Of a DNA stretch of 22,757 bases, positions 6,860-15,665 are shown piece by piece (position 1 is the first letter of the stretch; each line of letters opens with the position of its first letter). Position numbers and translations under genes: made by a program. The stretch is from Ruminococcus sp. AM22-13. GTDB lineage: Bacteria > Bacillota > Clostridia > Lachnospirales > Lachnospiraceae. The stretch is taken from NCBI RefSeq assembly GCF_003471165.1, contig NZ_QRIL01000042.1, positions 1 to 22,757 of the forward strand, written 5' to 3'. The notes under the pieces are model-generated. The model worked only from the letters and a program-made list of their open reading frames with translations. It made no database searches and was not told where the DNA came from.

Positions 6860-8353
6860 TTATTTCTGTTCTTCTCTTGTCTCTTCCTGATAGACATTAA
6901 ATCCGTCTCTTCCGCTCTGTTTGGTTTTGTACAGTGCGATGTCAGCATTCTTATACAGGTCAAGATATCCCGTTCCTTGTTCCGGGGCAAAAGAAATTCC
7001 GACACTGATGGTCACATTCTCTCCGTTCATTTCTGCGAAAGGAAGATTCTCCATTTTCCGAAGCAGACTCTCGATTCTTGCAACAGCGCCTTCCTTATTC
7101 TCTGTTTTCCGCATAAATACTACGAACTCATCTCCGCCGATACGACCTATGATGTCGCCCTCGCGGAAATGCGCCTGAAGAATCTGTCCAAACTGCTGAA
7201 GAACTTTATCTCCTACGGCGTGTCCATATCTGTCATTGACATACTTGAAACAGTCCACATCCATGATCACAAAGGTTCCCGGTTCCTGTGGATGTTCCTG
7301 CAGCACATCATTGATTTTCTCTTCTGTGCTTCTCTTATTATAGGCATTTGTCAGCGCATCCGTCTCTGCCGCACGAAGAAGCTGCATATTTCTGGCTTTT
7401 GTTTTATGAAAAATATACAGAATCAGCAGACATACCATGATGACAAATCCTACGGTAAATATCAGTTCATACCATCGAATGAAATCGTAGGACTTCTGCG
7501 CTTTTGAAACCGGAATTACATAACAGATCATCCAGTCATTCAGTCCCATACTGGTATAGGCCAGGTAACGGTCTGAACTGCGGTCATTTCCGTTTCGCAT
7601 TATCATCAGACCATCTGTACCCGTTGTAAAATCCTTCTTTACCTTCCCAAGAGAGGACCCGCCAAGCATTGTCTGATTATTATAAAATCCGAAAAAATTA
7701 TCTCCATATGTAATCTTGTGATATGTAGAATCTCCGTCATAAGCAATGATCTCACCATAACCGGTAGTTATCAGTGTATATCCGACATCTTCAAAGAAAT
7801 CATTAAAGAGCATACGGCTTAATGAAGTTACATTGTAGGAACCGCAAAGGATTCCGATTACCTCTTCATCTTTCCATACCGGTACGCCCAGAACCACTCT
7901 GGTTTCCTGATCTACACTGCTCTCCAGAGGATCACTCAGCGTTTCTTTTCCCCTGATTGCCTCTTTGAAATATCTTCTGGCAGATACATTTTTCGTCACC
8001 CCGTTATCATAGTGGGCAGTTCCATCCGGTTCTACCAGCGCCGTCCGCTCCAATGACGTCTTTTCAGCAAGAGCATCTAGCATCTCCATATTTGCATCCG
8101 ACAGCAGATTGTCAGACTTTCCTATCTCTTTTGCAATACCATTCAGATATCCGTAATGAATGTCCAGAATAGATTTTACGTGTTCACTTTGTCTTGAAAC
8201 ATTTGTCACAATTGTTTTCTGTGACCTCTTCTCAATAGAGCTCTGTACGCCCAGCAAAAATATGACCAGACTTACACCTACTGCACATATAAAGATGAGA
8301 ACTGCCTTTACATATGCTGTTGTTTCATTTTTCTTTTTCTTCCTTGTTGCCAT
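6860..8353 (-). CDS. Membrane diguanylate cyclase with extracellular Cache-type sensor
   Basis: A 497-residue protein with a short basic N-terminus (ATRKKKKNE), a first membrane helix at about 16-36, an extracytoplasmic sensor region to about 295 that looks like a double Cache domain (WMICYVIPVSKA near its end), a second helix at about 298-316, and a GGDEF domain to the end. The active site is intact (GRIGGDEFVVF, residues 406-410). The inhibitory I-site RxxD (REGD) is correctly placed five residues before it, and DALTNAYNKR opens the domain. It should make c-di-GMP from two GTP in response to an external small molecule, with product inhibition. I chose the ATG at 8353, preceded by GAGGTG seven bases upstream, rather than the open extension to 8398. 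No EAL domain is present and no effector is adjacent. Confidence 0.9.
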   Translation of the reverse strand: MATRKKKKNETTAYVKAVLIFICAVGVSLVIFLLGVQSSIEKRSQKTIVTNVSRQSEHVKSILDIHYGYLNGIAKEIGKSDNLLSDANMEMLDALAEKTSLERTALVEPDGTAHYDNGVTKNVSARRYFKEAIRGKETLSDPLESSVDQETRVVLGVPVWKDEEVIGILCGSYNVTSLSRMLFNDFFEDVGYTLITTGYGEIIAYDGDSTYHKITYGDNFFGFYNNQTMLGGSSLGKVKKDFTTGTDGLMIMRNGNDRSSDRYLAYTSMGLNDWMICYVIPVSKAQKSYDFIRWYELIFTVGFVIMVCLLILYIFHKTKARNMQLLRAAETDALTNAYNKRSTEEKINDVLQEHPQEPGTFVIMDVDCFKYVNDRYGHAVGDKVLQQFGQILQAHFREGDIIGRIGGDEFVVFMRKTENKEGAVARIESLLRKMENLPFAEMNGENVTISVGISFAPEQGTGYLDLYKNADIALYKTKQSGRDGFNVYQEETREEQK

Positions 8354-8706
8354 CTTTTTGCACCTCACATTTTTCCATTTTGTTACTTTCACACACACTA
8401 TCCTGATCCTTATTCCAACTTAATATCTGGCAAAACTCCACAGAATAATTTTTTATCGGCGGAGCATTTGAATGAGGCGATGCGGCAGCATCGTCAACTG
8501 AATACAATACTATCCGGTAAAAAGCAGACGCCAGACAAACATCAGAATATCTCTAATATAGCAAAAGCAGCGCAAAAAATCTATATATTCAGGCCTGTTT
8601 CTTTCACAAATTAACGTAAAAAAATGACAGAGTTTCATTTTTTTGAAAATCTGTCATTTTTAAGTCCTGTACAGCAGTATTCTATACCAAATAACTGCCC
8701 CGCAGT
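8354..8706. other. Gene-free stretch between the diguanylate cyclase and rseP
   Basis: These 353 bases hold the rseP terminator (8618-8662) and a perfect inverted repeat, CGATGC-GGCA-GCATCG (8478-8493), overlapping a TTGACG on the minus strand, which could be an operator or leader hairpin for the cyclase gene. I see no convincing gene; an open 60-codon minus frame here overlaps the cyclase start and lacks a ribosome site. Confidence 0.4.
8618..8662 (-). terminator. Rho-independent terminator after rseP
   Basis: AAATGACAGA pairs with TCTGTCATTT around an inner TTTCA/TGAAA hairpin. Read on the minus strand it ends in a run of T. It is symmetric enough to work in both directions and closes the pyrH-to-rseP cluster. 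Confidence 0.8.
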
Positions 8707-10002
8707 TTAAATAAGCTTCACAATGTCATTATACATGACAAATACCATCAATGCCATCAGAAGCATCAGCCCGGCAAAGTGTATGGAACCTTCCACTTTT
8801 CTGTTGATCGGTTTTCTGCGTATTGCTTCGATAATAAGAAATACCAGACGTCCTCCGTCCAGTGCCGGAAGAGGCAGGAGGTTCATTACGCCGAGGTTTG
8901 CAGAGAGAAGGACTGCCATATTGAGCATATTCATCCACAGGATCATTGCTCCCTCGCTTTTGCTTTCCTCATAGGTCGTTCCAATCGCATCGACCACACC
9001 GACCGGACCGCTTAAGTCTTTCATCCCAAGTTTGCCTGTAACCAGTTCTTTCAGGCTGAGGATCGTTGTGCGGACCATGTATTTTACTTCTACTGCGCCG
9101 TATCTGATCACATCCAGACCTTTGGCTTTCTCGCAATATACGTTATACGTAAATCCTGATTCTGCCGTGCGGTACTCTTTTGGAGTAACCGTGATATCGT
9201 ATGTCTTTCCATTTCGTTTATAAGTTAATTCTACCGGAGCTCCTGTCAGAGGATTCTCCTGTATATATTTCTGATAGTCTTCTGAATTGGAGATCTCTGT
9301 TCCATTGATCGAAGTGATCACATCTCCGGCCTGAACACTTGCTGCCTGTAATGGCATTCCGTCCATCACGGATTCCACTGTCATGGCAGAAGCATCGTCA
9401 CCATTGAAGTTGCAGCCCAGAAGATATCTCACATTTGTATCCGATTTATAGGAAATATCCATCTTCTTTCCGTCACGCTTAACAGTCAGATTGATGGTGT
9501 CTCCCTCTTTCAGTTCATTCAGATAGGAATACACATAGAGATCTTTTCCCAGGTCAATGTGATATCCCTGATAGCTGGTGATTATGTCGCCTTCCTTCAG
9601 TCCGGCTTTCTCAGCGGCAGATCCTTCCGTTACGGAAAGCACTCTGGATGGCTCATATCCCACAGCTCCTACAATGATCACAGACAGTACAAATGCCATG
9701 ATAAAGTTAAAGACCGGTCCGGCAGCAACCACTGAGATTCTGCCCCACACCGATGCACCGTTAAATGTACCCGGCTCATTCTCTATATCCGTATCCTCTC
9801 CCAGCATGGCACAGGAACCGCCGATAGGAAGAAGTTTCAGCGAATATCTGGTACCGTTTTTCTCCGTACTCAGCAGTCTCGGTCCCATTCCAAGGGAGAA
9901 CTCTGTAACTACGATCTTATTCAGCTTTGCAAAGAGAAAATGTCCCAGTTCATGGAAGAGAATGATTGCACTGAATATGAGGATTGCAATAATAATTTTC
10001 AA
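8707..10002 (-). CDS. rseP: Site-2 intramembrane metalloprotease (RseP/RasP)
   Basis: A 431-residue M50 zinc protease of the cytoplasmic membrane that cleaves membrane-embedded anti-sigma factors and remnant signal peptides. The first helix carries the catalytic HELGH (ILFHELGHFLFAK). Two PDZ-like segments follow (VTEGSAAEKAGLKEGDIIT and MDGMPLQAASVQAGDVITSI), then the C-terminal motif NLLPLPALDGGR. The start is a TTG at 10000-10002, separated from the dxr stop by one base, with AGGTGG inside the end of dxr as its ribosome site. The frame is open further upstream, but that part lies inside dxr and is not homologous. One-base spacing implies translational coupling. It is last in the cluster and is followed by a terminator. 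Confidence 0.93.
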   Translation of the reverse strand: MKIIIAILIFSAIILFHELGHFLFAKLNKIVVTEFSLGMGPRLLSTEKNGTRYSLKLLPIGGSCAMLGEDTDIENEPGTFNGASVWGRISVVAAGPVFNFIMAFVLSVIIVGAVGYEPSRVLSVTEGSAAEKAGLKEGDIITSYQGYHIDLGKDLYVYSYLNELKEGDTINLTVKRDGKKMDISYKSDTNVRYLLGCNFNGDDASAMTVESVMDGMPLQAASVQAGDVITSINGTEISNSEDYQKYIQENPLTGAPVELTYKRNGKTYDITVTPKEYRTAESGFTYNVYCEKAKGLDVIRYGAVEVKYMVRTTILSLKELVTGKLGMKDLSGPVGVVDAIGTTYEESKSEGAMILWMNMLNMAVLLSANLGVMNLLPLPALDGGRLVFLIIEAIRRKPINRKVEGSIHFAGLMLLMALMVFVMYNDIVKLI

Positions 10003-10003
10003 T

Positions 10004-11146
10004 CTACCACCTGCTTTCGATCCATTGATAAGTTTCTTTCTCGATTTCCAGAATCTGATCCAGATCCGGATTGGCAACTGCCGTATGTCTGCTCATAGAC
10101 TGCCCGATAATCTCATAAATATCCAGAAAGCTTATCTTTTTCTGGAGGAATTTACGCACCGCCAGCTCGTTTGCCGCATTAAAGACGGTCGGCATACTGC
10201 CACCTGTCTGTGCCGCTTCGATAGCCATCGGGAGTCCCTTAAATGTCTCTCTGTCGGGTTCTTCAAAGGTAATCTGTTTCAGCATATGGAAGTCAAGTCT
10301 GTCGCCTTTTAAGAATCTCCGGTCCGGATAGCATAATGCATACTGGATCGGGAGTCTCATATCAGGTGTTCCAAGCTGTGCGATCACTGCACCGTCCTCA
10401 AATTCCACCATAGAGTGAATGATGCTCTGTGGCTGAACCACTACCTGAATATGATCCAGATCTACATCAAAAAGCCATCTCGCTTCCATAACCTCCAGAC
10501 CTTTATTTACCAATGTAGCAGAATCGACTGTAATCTTCTGTCCCATTACCCAGTTTGGATGCTTCAGGGTATCTTCCAGAGTTACTTTCTCAAGGTCAGC
10601 TGTTTTCTTTCCACGGAAAGGACCGCCGGAGGCAGTGATCAGCAGTTTATGTATCTGCTCTCTCTTCTCTCCGTGAAGCGCCTGGAAAATTGCGCTGTGC
10701 TCGCTGTCTACCGGCAGAATCTGTACACCGAACTGTTTCGCCAGCGGCATGATCAGATGACCTGCTGTCACCAGTGTTTCTTTATTTGCCAGTGCAATGT
10801 CCTTGCCTGCAAGGATTGCTTCCATGGTAGGTCTGATTCCGATCATTCCCACGATAGCTGTGACCAGAATATCCGATTCCTGCATTCTCGCAAGTTCGAT
10901 CAGACCGCCCATCTGGCTTACGATCTTTACATCCAGATCCTGTACTCTCACCGCCAGATCTCTGGCTGCTTCTTCTTTCCAGACCGCTACCAGTTTCGGA
11001 TGAAATTCACGAATCTGTTTCTCCAGCATTTCCACATTGCTTCCTGCCGCAAGGCCGACTACTTCCAAGTCTGCGTTTGCACGTACCACATCCAGCGTCT
11101 GTGTTCCGATAGAGCCAGTGGAACCTAATATTGCTACTTTTTTCAT
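10004..11146 (-). CDS. dxr: 1-deoxy-D-xylulose 5-phosphate reductoisomerase
   Basis: A 380-residue cytoplasmic enzyme that converts DXP to MEP with NADPH, the committed step of the non-mevalonate isoprenoid pathway. The N-terminus has the nucleotide-binding GSTGSIGTQTLDVV. ANKETLVTAG, the metal-binding DSEHSAIFQ and the substrate loop TASGGPFRG are present, and HPNWVMGQKITVDSATLVNK is the family signature. The length is standard (about 380-400). The ATG at 11146 follows GAGGT. It lies between cdsA (47-bp gap) and rseP (1-bp gap). Its isoprenoid product feeds the undecaprenyl phosphate made by the neighbouring uppS. Confidence 0.97.
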   Translation of the reverse strand: MKKVAILGSTGSIGTQTLDVVRANADLEVVGLAAGSNVEMLEKQIREFHPKLVAVWKEEAARDLAVRVQDLDVKIVSQMGGLIELARMQESDILVTAIVGMIGIRPTMEAILAGKDIALANKETLVTAGHLIMPLAKQFGVQILPVDSEHSAIFQALHGEKREQIHKLLITASGGPFRGKKTADLEKVTLEDTLKHPNWVMGQKITVDSATLVNKGLEVMEARWLFDVDLDHIQVVVQPQSIIHSMVEFEDGAVIAQLGTPDMRLPIQYALCYPDRRFLKGDRLDFHMLKQITFEEPDRETFKGLPMAIEAAQTGGSMPTVFNAANELAVRKFLQKKISFLDIYEIIGQSMSRHTAVANPDLDQILEIEKETYQWIESRW

Positions 11147-11193
11147 ATATACCTCTTTTTCTTACTGTCAGTTAACAATTATCCCAAATCCAA

Positions 11194-11988
11194 TCATATC
11201 TCAATCATAACAATAGAAAGAAAATAGATTACCGGTGCGGTGAAGATCACGCTGTCAAATCTGTCGAGGATTCCGCCATGACCCGGGATTAGTTTTCCAT
11301 AGTCCTTGATTCCCTGGTTTCTTTTGATTGCAGAAGCTGCCAGATCACCTACCATGGAGATGAGTGCTCCGACTGCACAGATCACTGCATATTCCAGCAT
11401 CGGTCCCTGCGTTGCCGCTGCATAGATCACGCCCAGAAGTGCAGCTCCGACTACACCGCCGACTGCACCTTCCACTGATTTCTTCGGGCTTAAGATTGGT
11501 GCCATCTTATGCTTGCCGATCAGCATTCCCACGCAGTAAGCACAGGTATCACAGCCCCAGGAACACAGGAAAATCAGCCATACATGGAACTTTCCGCCCG
11601 GAAGGCATCTGGTAAGGTAAATAAATGACAGCATCACTGCTACATAAACAATTCCAAACAGCGCCGGCATCACCTGAGCTGCCTGATAAGCCGGATATGT
11701 GAATACATAGACAAACATGATCAGTACCAGCCCAAAAATAATTGCCAGAACACCATATCTTTCAAAGTCAAGCAGTACAGCCAGATAATAAAGTACTGCA
11801 CCTGTATATCCTGCTGCCGTCAGCAGATTCAGCTTCTCATCCTGCACCTTCATTACCTTATATAACTCTCTCATTCCGATGAGAGAAACAGCAAGAAGTG
11901 TGAAAAACAGCACATAGCCGCCGCTTATGATGGTAGCAAGCGCAATGATCACGAGCAGGATTCCGCTTAAGAGTCTTGTCTTAAACAT
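11194..11988 (-). CDS. cdsA: Phosphatidate cytidylyltransferase
   Basis: A 264-residue polytopic membrane enzyme (about eight helices) that makes CDP-diacylglycerol from phosphatidate and CTP for phospholipid synthesis. The C-terminal CDS signature is present: SAIKRNQGIKDYGKLIPGHG followed by GILDRFDS, with the metal-binding acidic residues. The length is normal. It starts three bases after the uppS stop, so the ribosome site overlaps the end of uppS and the two are coupled. Confidence 0.96.
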   Translation of the reverse strand: MFKTRLLSGILLVIIALATIISGGYVLFFTLLAVSLIGMRELYKVMKVQDEKLNLLTAAGYTGAVLYYLAVLLDFERYGVLAIIFGLVLIMFVYVFTYPAYQAAQVMPALFGIVYVAVMLSFIYLTRCLPGGKFHVWLIFLCSWGCDTCAYCVGMLIGKHKMAPILSPKKSVEGAVGGVVGAALLGVIYAAATQGPMLEYAVICAVGALISMVGDLAASAIKRNQGIKDYGKLIPGHGGILDRFDSVIFTAPVIYFLSIVMIEI

Positions 11989-11991
11989 CCT

Positions 11992-12699
11992 TTATTCCTC
12001 CTTTACTCCCCCATATCTTCTGTCTCTCTGATTATATTTCTCGATGGCTTTTACCAGTTCTGCTTTATTGAAATCCGGCCATGCCACATCTGTGAAATAG
12101 AATTCCGTATAAGCCATCTGCCATAACAGGAAATTAGAAAGACGTAATTCTCCGCTCGTACGGATCATCAGATCAGGGTCCGGGATTCCTGCGGTATCCA
12201 GATAATTGTCAAATACATGCTCGTCGATCTCCTCCGGCTTTACTTTACCGTCCACTGCATCCTGTGCCAGTTTGCGGATACCCCGGACGATTTCATCGCG
12301 GCTTCCGTAATTTAATGCGATCTGGAAATAAATCTCATCATATTTCTGGGAATACTCCTCCAGATGCACAATGCTGTCCTGGATATTCTGGTCAAATGCG
12401 GAGATTTCTCCGATCACGCGGACTCTCATCTTATTCTTGTCAGCCAGTTTAATACATTTCTTCAGATAGCTACGAAACAGCTTCATCAGGCCATCCACTT
12501 CTTCTTTGGAACGCTTCCAGTTCTCTGTGGAAAACGCATATACTGTCACGTATTTGACTCCCAGTTCTTTCATGTAATCGCAGACTGTCTCCAGATTGGC
12601 ACAGCCCTTCACATGACCATAGCTTCTCGGCATTCCCTTGGCTTTCGCCCAGCGTCCGTTACCATCCAGAATAATGGCGATATGATTTGGTACATTCAT
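11992..12699 (-). CDS. uppS: Undecaprenyl diphosphate synthase (cis-prenyltransferase)
   Basis: A 235-residue enzyme that condenses farnesyl diphosphate with eight isopentenyl units to give the C55 carrier lipid for peptidoglycan. The catalytic Asp12 lies in HIAIILDGNGRWA. The conserved AFSTENWKR and the C-terminal DLMIRTSGELRLSNFLLWQ and FTDVAWPDF motifs are all present. The ATG at 12699 opens MNVPNHIAII. It heads uppS-cdsA-dxr-rseP after a 176-bp gap from frr containing a hairpin terminator, so it probably has its own promoter, though I could not pick one with confidence. Confidence 0.97.
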   Translation of the reverse strand: MNVPNHIAIILDGNGRWAKAKGMPRSYGHVKGCANLETVCDYMKELGVKYVTVYAFSTENWKRSKEEVDGLMKLFRSYLKKCIKLADKNKMRVRVIGEISAFDQNIQDSIVHLEEYSQKYDEIYFQIALNYGSRDEIVRGIRKLAQDAVDGKVKPEEIDEHVFDNYLDTAGIPDPDLMIRTSGELRLSNFLLWQMAYTEFYFTDVAWPDFNKAELVKAIEKYNQRDRRYGGVKEE

Positions 12700-12836
12700 A
12701 CTTTTTGTTTCCTTTTCCTGTTCTGTTATATTTTATGATACCAGAGTCACACATTCTGCACTGACTTTAAGAAAGTAAGACTGCAAAAACAGCCTGGCTG
12801 CGGAACAATCTCTGATATCAAGTTGACAAAAACAAC

Positions 12837-12864
12837 AAGAGAGCCCGCATCATGGAGCTCTCTT
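12837..12864 (-). terminator. Hairpin terminator after frr
   Basis: AAGAGAGC (12837-12844) pairs with GCTCTCTT (12857-12864), with inner CC/GG pairs. On the minus strand it is followed by TTGTTGTTTTTG, so it can terminate pyrH-frr ahead of uppS. The T-run on the plus strand is also good, so it may be bidirectional. Confidence 0.65.
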
Positions 12865-12875
12865 TTTCGTTTCCC

Positions 12876-13427
12876 TTATACGGTCATGATCTCTTTGCTC
12901 TTTGCATCCACTGCCGCATCAACTTCTTTAATATATTTGTCTGTGCTCTTCTGAATCTTATCCTCAAGCTCTTTGATCTCATCCTCGGACACATCCTGTT
13001 TTGCAAGTTTCTTATATGCATCGTTTGCATCACGACGGATATTACGGACTGCAACTTTGGCACCTTCACCTTTTTTCTTAACATCTTTTACAAGCTCTTT
13101 ACGACGTTCCTCAGTAAGTTCCGGGAATACAAGGCGGATTACTTTACCGTCGTTGCTTGGGTTTAATCCAAGGTCAGAAGTAAGGATTGCTTTCTCGATT
13201 CCTTTGATCAGGCTGGATTCCCATGGCTGGATCTGAATCATACGGGCTTCCGGAACAGTGATGTTTGCCACCTGCTGTAATGGTGTCGGAGCTCCGTAAT
13301 AATCTACTGTAAGTTTGTCAAGGATATGCGGGTTCGCACGTCCTGCACGGATCGTAGCCAGTTCACCCTCAAGGCTTACCAGTGTTTTTTTCATTTTCTC
13401 TTCATATTTCTGAATTCTTTCATCCAT
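12876..13427 (-). CDS. frr: Ribosome recycling factor
   Basis: A 183-residue protein that, with EF-G, splits post-termination ribosomes. It has the full-length RRF pattern: the helix [20 protein letters not shown], then [19 protein letters not shown], then [20 protein letters not shown], and the long C-terminal helices ending [17 protein letters not shown]. The ATG at 13427 follows a GAGGGAGA ribosome site. It lies 33 bp after pyrH, the usual Firmicute order; the rpsB-tsf pair that often precedes pyrH is absent here. Confidence 0.97.
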   Translation of the reverse strand: MDERIQKYEEKMKKTLVSLEGELATIRAGRANPHILDKLTVDYYGAPTPLQQVANITVPEARMIQIQPWESSLIKGIEKAILTSDLGLNPSNDGKVIRLVFPELTEERRKELVKDVKKKGEGAKVAVRNIRRDANDAYKKLAKQDVSEDEIKELEDKIQKSTDKYIKEVDAAVDAKSKEIMTV

Positions 13428-13460
13428 TAGGTTAGTCTCCCTCTTTTATAGATTTTATTA

Positions 13461-14156
13461 TTATACAGTAACTTTTGTTCCGACGAATTTGCCATGAACG
13501 GCATTGATAATGCTGTCTTTCTCATCCAGTGCAAATACCAGCATCGGCATCTTCTGTTCCATACACATGATAGATGCAGTCAGGTCCATCGCTGCCAGTT
13601 TCTTCGCAACTACTTCTTCGATGGAAATCTCATCATATTTCACTGCATTCGGGTTTGTCTTCGGATCGCTGTCATAGATTCCGTCAACAGCTTTCGCAAG
13701 AAGAATCGCTTCTGCCTCGATCTCTACTGCACGAAGTACGGTTGCTGTGTCTGTGGAGAAGTACGGATGTCCTGTACCGCCTGCAAAGAATACGATCTTA
13801 CCCTGTGCGAAGCTCTCTTCCACTGCGTCTTTGGAATAAAGGCTTGTGAATGCGCCGCATACGAACGGTGTGAAAATCTCCGTCTTTAATCCGAGATATC
13901 TGCAGATATCAGATACGTAGATACAGTTCATAACTGTTGCAAGCATACCGATCTGGTCAGCTTTATTTCTGTCGATCGTCTCGCTGGTACGTCCTCTCCA
14001 GAAATTACCTCCGCCGATTACGATACCAATCTGCAGACCTTCCGCAGCGATCGTCTTGATCTGTTTCGCAACTTCGATAACAGTTGCCTCATCAAATCCG
14101 GTCTTCTTCTCACCGGCAAGGGCTTCACCGCTTAATTTTAATAATACACGCTTCAT
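13461..14156 (-). CDS. pyrH: UMP kinase
   Basis: A 231-residue amino-acid-kinase-fold enzyme that phosphorylates UMP to UDP. Motifs: MKRVLLKLSGEALAGEKKTG at the N-terminus, the phosphate-binding GGGNFWRGR, and GGTGHPYFSTDTATVLRA. I chose the ATG at 14156 with AGGAGA nine bases upstream; the open extension to 14237 is not homologous. An inverted repeat, TATCGCA/TGCGATA (14183-14208), sits just before the ribosome site and could be a leader hairpin. No terminator separates it from the lipoprotein gene upstream. Confidence 0.97.
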   Translation of the reverse strand: MKRVLLKLSGEALAGEKKTGFDEATVIEVAKQIKTIAAEGLQIGIVIGGGNFWRGRTSETIDRNKADQIGMLATVMNCIYVSDICRYLGLKTEIFTPFVCGAFTSLYSKDAVEESFAQGKIVFFAGGTGHPYFSTDTATVLRAVEIEAEAILLAKAVDGIYDSDPKTNPNAVKYDEISIEEVVAKKLAAMDLTASIMCMEQKMPMLVFALDEKDSIINAVHGKFVGTKVTV

Positions 14157-14182
14157 AATTAACTGTCTCCTGAAATTAATTT

Positions 14183-14208
14183 TATCGCAGATAACAGAAT
14201 TTGCGATA
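14183..14208 (-). promoter_or_regulatory. Leader hairpin before pyrH
   Basis: TATCGCA (14183-14189) and TGCGATA (14202-14208) form a perfect 7-bp stem with a 12-base loop, 18 bases before the pyrH ribosome site. On the minus strand it is followed by AAATTAATTTC, so it could attenuate transcription or shape the leader. No known riboswitch is recognised. Confidence 0.35.
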
Positions 14209-14269
14209 TGCTGCCTGTTTAACAAGCCAGATATCATGTTCCATCTTCTGCTATATTCGTATCTTTATT

Positions 14270-15316
14270 TTACCATATTCCGGCAACAATTTCATTACCA
14301 TTTTCATCAACAGTAGTAGAAACTGTAAAATTGCTGTAATAGTGGAATCCGGTCTTGCCAGTCTCCGGGTCATCCTCATAGCTGCTGCCCTGTGGTGATC
14401 CACATGCACCCTCCAGCGCATCCAGTGGCTGTCCGATGTACTGCTCCGCTTTAGAAATCATATCTCCGCTGTTTCCCGGATCATCATCGCCACCGCCGTT
14501 TCCGTTATCTCCCGGATCATCGTCTGAACCACCATTTCCGTTATCTCCGGAATTATCTGTACCGCCGCCGTTTCCGTTATCTCCATTATTATTCTGGTCA
14601 TCGCTGTTGTTATTGTTATCTGTTGAATCAGAATTATCTGTTGAATCTGTAGTATTGCTGCTATCTGTAGAATCAGAATCACTGTCATCTGTCATTCCCA
14701 GACGTTTCTTTACATCAGCAAGGGTAGATATCTCTTTCTTAGTTGTACCTGTCAGATATTTCGCATACGGAATCGAGTCATCACCTGTTCCATCCATGCA
14801 TAATGTAATCTGTGAAATAGTTTTCAGCGGAATGTCGCGGAAGAAGCATTCATTCTTCTCTTCATCTGTATAGGTGATGCGGATATCATAAGATGCTGTG
14901 CTCTTGTTTGCAGTTGTCTGTGTATCTGATGGCATATAATACAGGACTTTATCCTTATCCTTCAGTGTAAACATATCATTGATAAGGTCTTCTCCCCATC
15001 CATCATCTTCTTCATCCTCATCGGAGCTGTCTTCGTCGCTTACATGTGTACGGATATAAAGCGCCTGAATGTCATCACCTGTATTATTTACAAATACCAC
15101 CTTGGATGCTGTTGCAGTTTTCTCTCCCATCACATTCTTTATATCATCATCTGATGTCTGCTGCATATCTACCATGTCAACTGCCTTGGTAACCTCAGGA
15201 GTTGGCGTAGCAGTTGCCTGTACAGGCTCTGTCTCTGTCGTCTGTTTCTTACCACATCCGGCAGCGGCTACTGTCATTACCAACAGACCTGCCAGTATTA
15301 AATAACGTTTCTTCAT
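14270..15316 (-). CDS. Surface lipoprotein with repetitive Asp/Asn/Gly linker
   Basis: A 348-residue secreted lipoprotein. The signal peptide MKKRYLILAGLLVMTVAAAGC has the lipobox AAGC with lipidated Cys21, then a Thr/Pro-rich spacer. The middle region (about 65-210) looks like a beta-rich domain (SKVVFVNNTGDDIQALYIRT, SYDIRITYTDEEKNECFFRD). A low-complexity linker (about 215-285) has about three 12-residue repeats of the type GDNGNGGGDDDP. A short C-terminal domain starts ISKAEQYIGQPLDALEGACG and ends ENGNEIVAGIW. I recognise no named family; a two-domain cell-envelope protein with a flexible spacer is the reading. It has its own promoter (15381-15409) and no terminator before pyrH, so readthrough into pyrH is possible. 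Confidence 0.75.
   Translation of the reverse strand: MKKRYLILAGLLVMTVAAAGCGKKQTTETEPVQATATPTPEVTKAVDMVDMQQTSDDDIKNVMGEKTATASKVVFVNNTGDDIQALYIRTHVSDEDSSDEDEEDDGWGEDLINDMFTLKDKDKVLYYMPSDTQTTANKSTASYDIRITYTDEEKNECFFRDIPLKTISQITLCMDGTGDDSIPYAKYLTGTTKKEISTLADVKKRLGMTDDSDSDSTDSSNTTDSTDNSDSTDNNNNSDDQNNNGDNGNGGGTDNSGDNGNGGSDDDPGDNGNGGGDDDPGNSGDMISKAEQYIGQPLDALEGACGSPQGSSYEDDPETGKTGFHYYSNFTVSTTVDENGNEIVAGIW
14467..14590. repeat. Tandem 36-bp coding repeats in the lipoprotein linker
   Basis: About three imperfect 36-bp units encode GDNGNGGGTDNS, GDNGNGGSDDDP and GDNGNGGGDDDP in succession. Adjoining it is a Ser/Asp/Asn-rich tract. Such units tend to vary in number between strains. Confidence 0.65.
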
Positions 15317-15380
15317 ATATATTCCCTCCTATATCCGGAATATCTTTTTTCTTTTAACATTTTCATTTTTTCAATTTCCT

Positions 15381-15409
15381 ATTATTGCAGAGTATCGAAA
15401 ACTTGTCAA
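15381..15409 (-). promoter_or_regulatory. Promoter of the lipoprotein gene
   Basis: Minus strand: a perfect TTGACA (15404-15409), a 17-bp spacer ending in TGC, and AATAAT (15381-15386), an extended -10. It lies about 65 bp upstream of the lipoprotein ATG. The rest of the 15317-15665 gap holds the smpB terminator and AT-rich sequence without a gene. Confidence 0.65.
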
Positions 15410-15551
15410 CCAAACGCATTCGGATTTCATACATTTTTTAGACTTTCGGATTTCGTATTTTCTCTTTTTCATCTATTATGCCATAAAAAGAATCATTTCT
15501 TGTAATTAGCACATCTTTTTATAATCTGTTATTTATGCCAAATATAAAATC

Positions 15552-15590
15552 AGCAGGAAATGCCATTATATTATTCTGGCGTTTCCTGCT
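15552..15590 (-). terminator. Hairpin terminator downstream of smpB
   Basis: AGCAGGAAATGCCA (15552-15565) pairs with TGGCGTTTCCTGCT (15577-15590) over 14 positions with one G-T pair. It is followed on the minus strand by GATTTTATATTT. It is the strongest hairpin in the gap and separates smpB from the lipoprotein promoter. Confidence 0.75.
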
Positions 15591-15665
15591 ATCTTTTGGT
15601 ATATCGTTTCGTAAATAAATATATCAATTGCACTAAAACGATGTGCGGGATTATATATTTACTTG

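Noticed and set aside
6683..7507. 274-codon plus-strand open frame
   Set aside because: It is the reverse-strand shadow of the GGDEF protein and the truncated regulator.
8325..8507. 60-codon minus-strand frame before the diguanylate cyclase
   Set aside because: It overlaps the cyclase start, has no ribosome site, and ends in a shifted reading of its lysine codons.
15317..15665. tmRNA (ssrA) next to smpB
   Set aside because: No tRNA-Ala-like ends, ANDYALAA-type tag frame or suitable length; only a terminator and a promoter are present.
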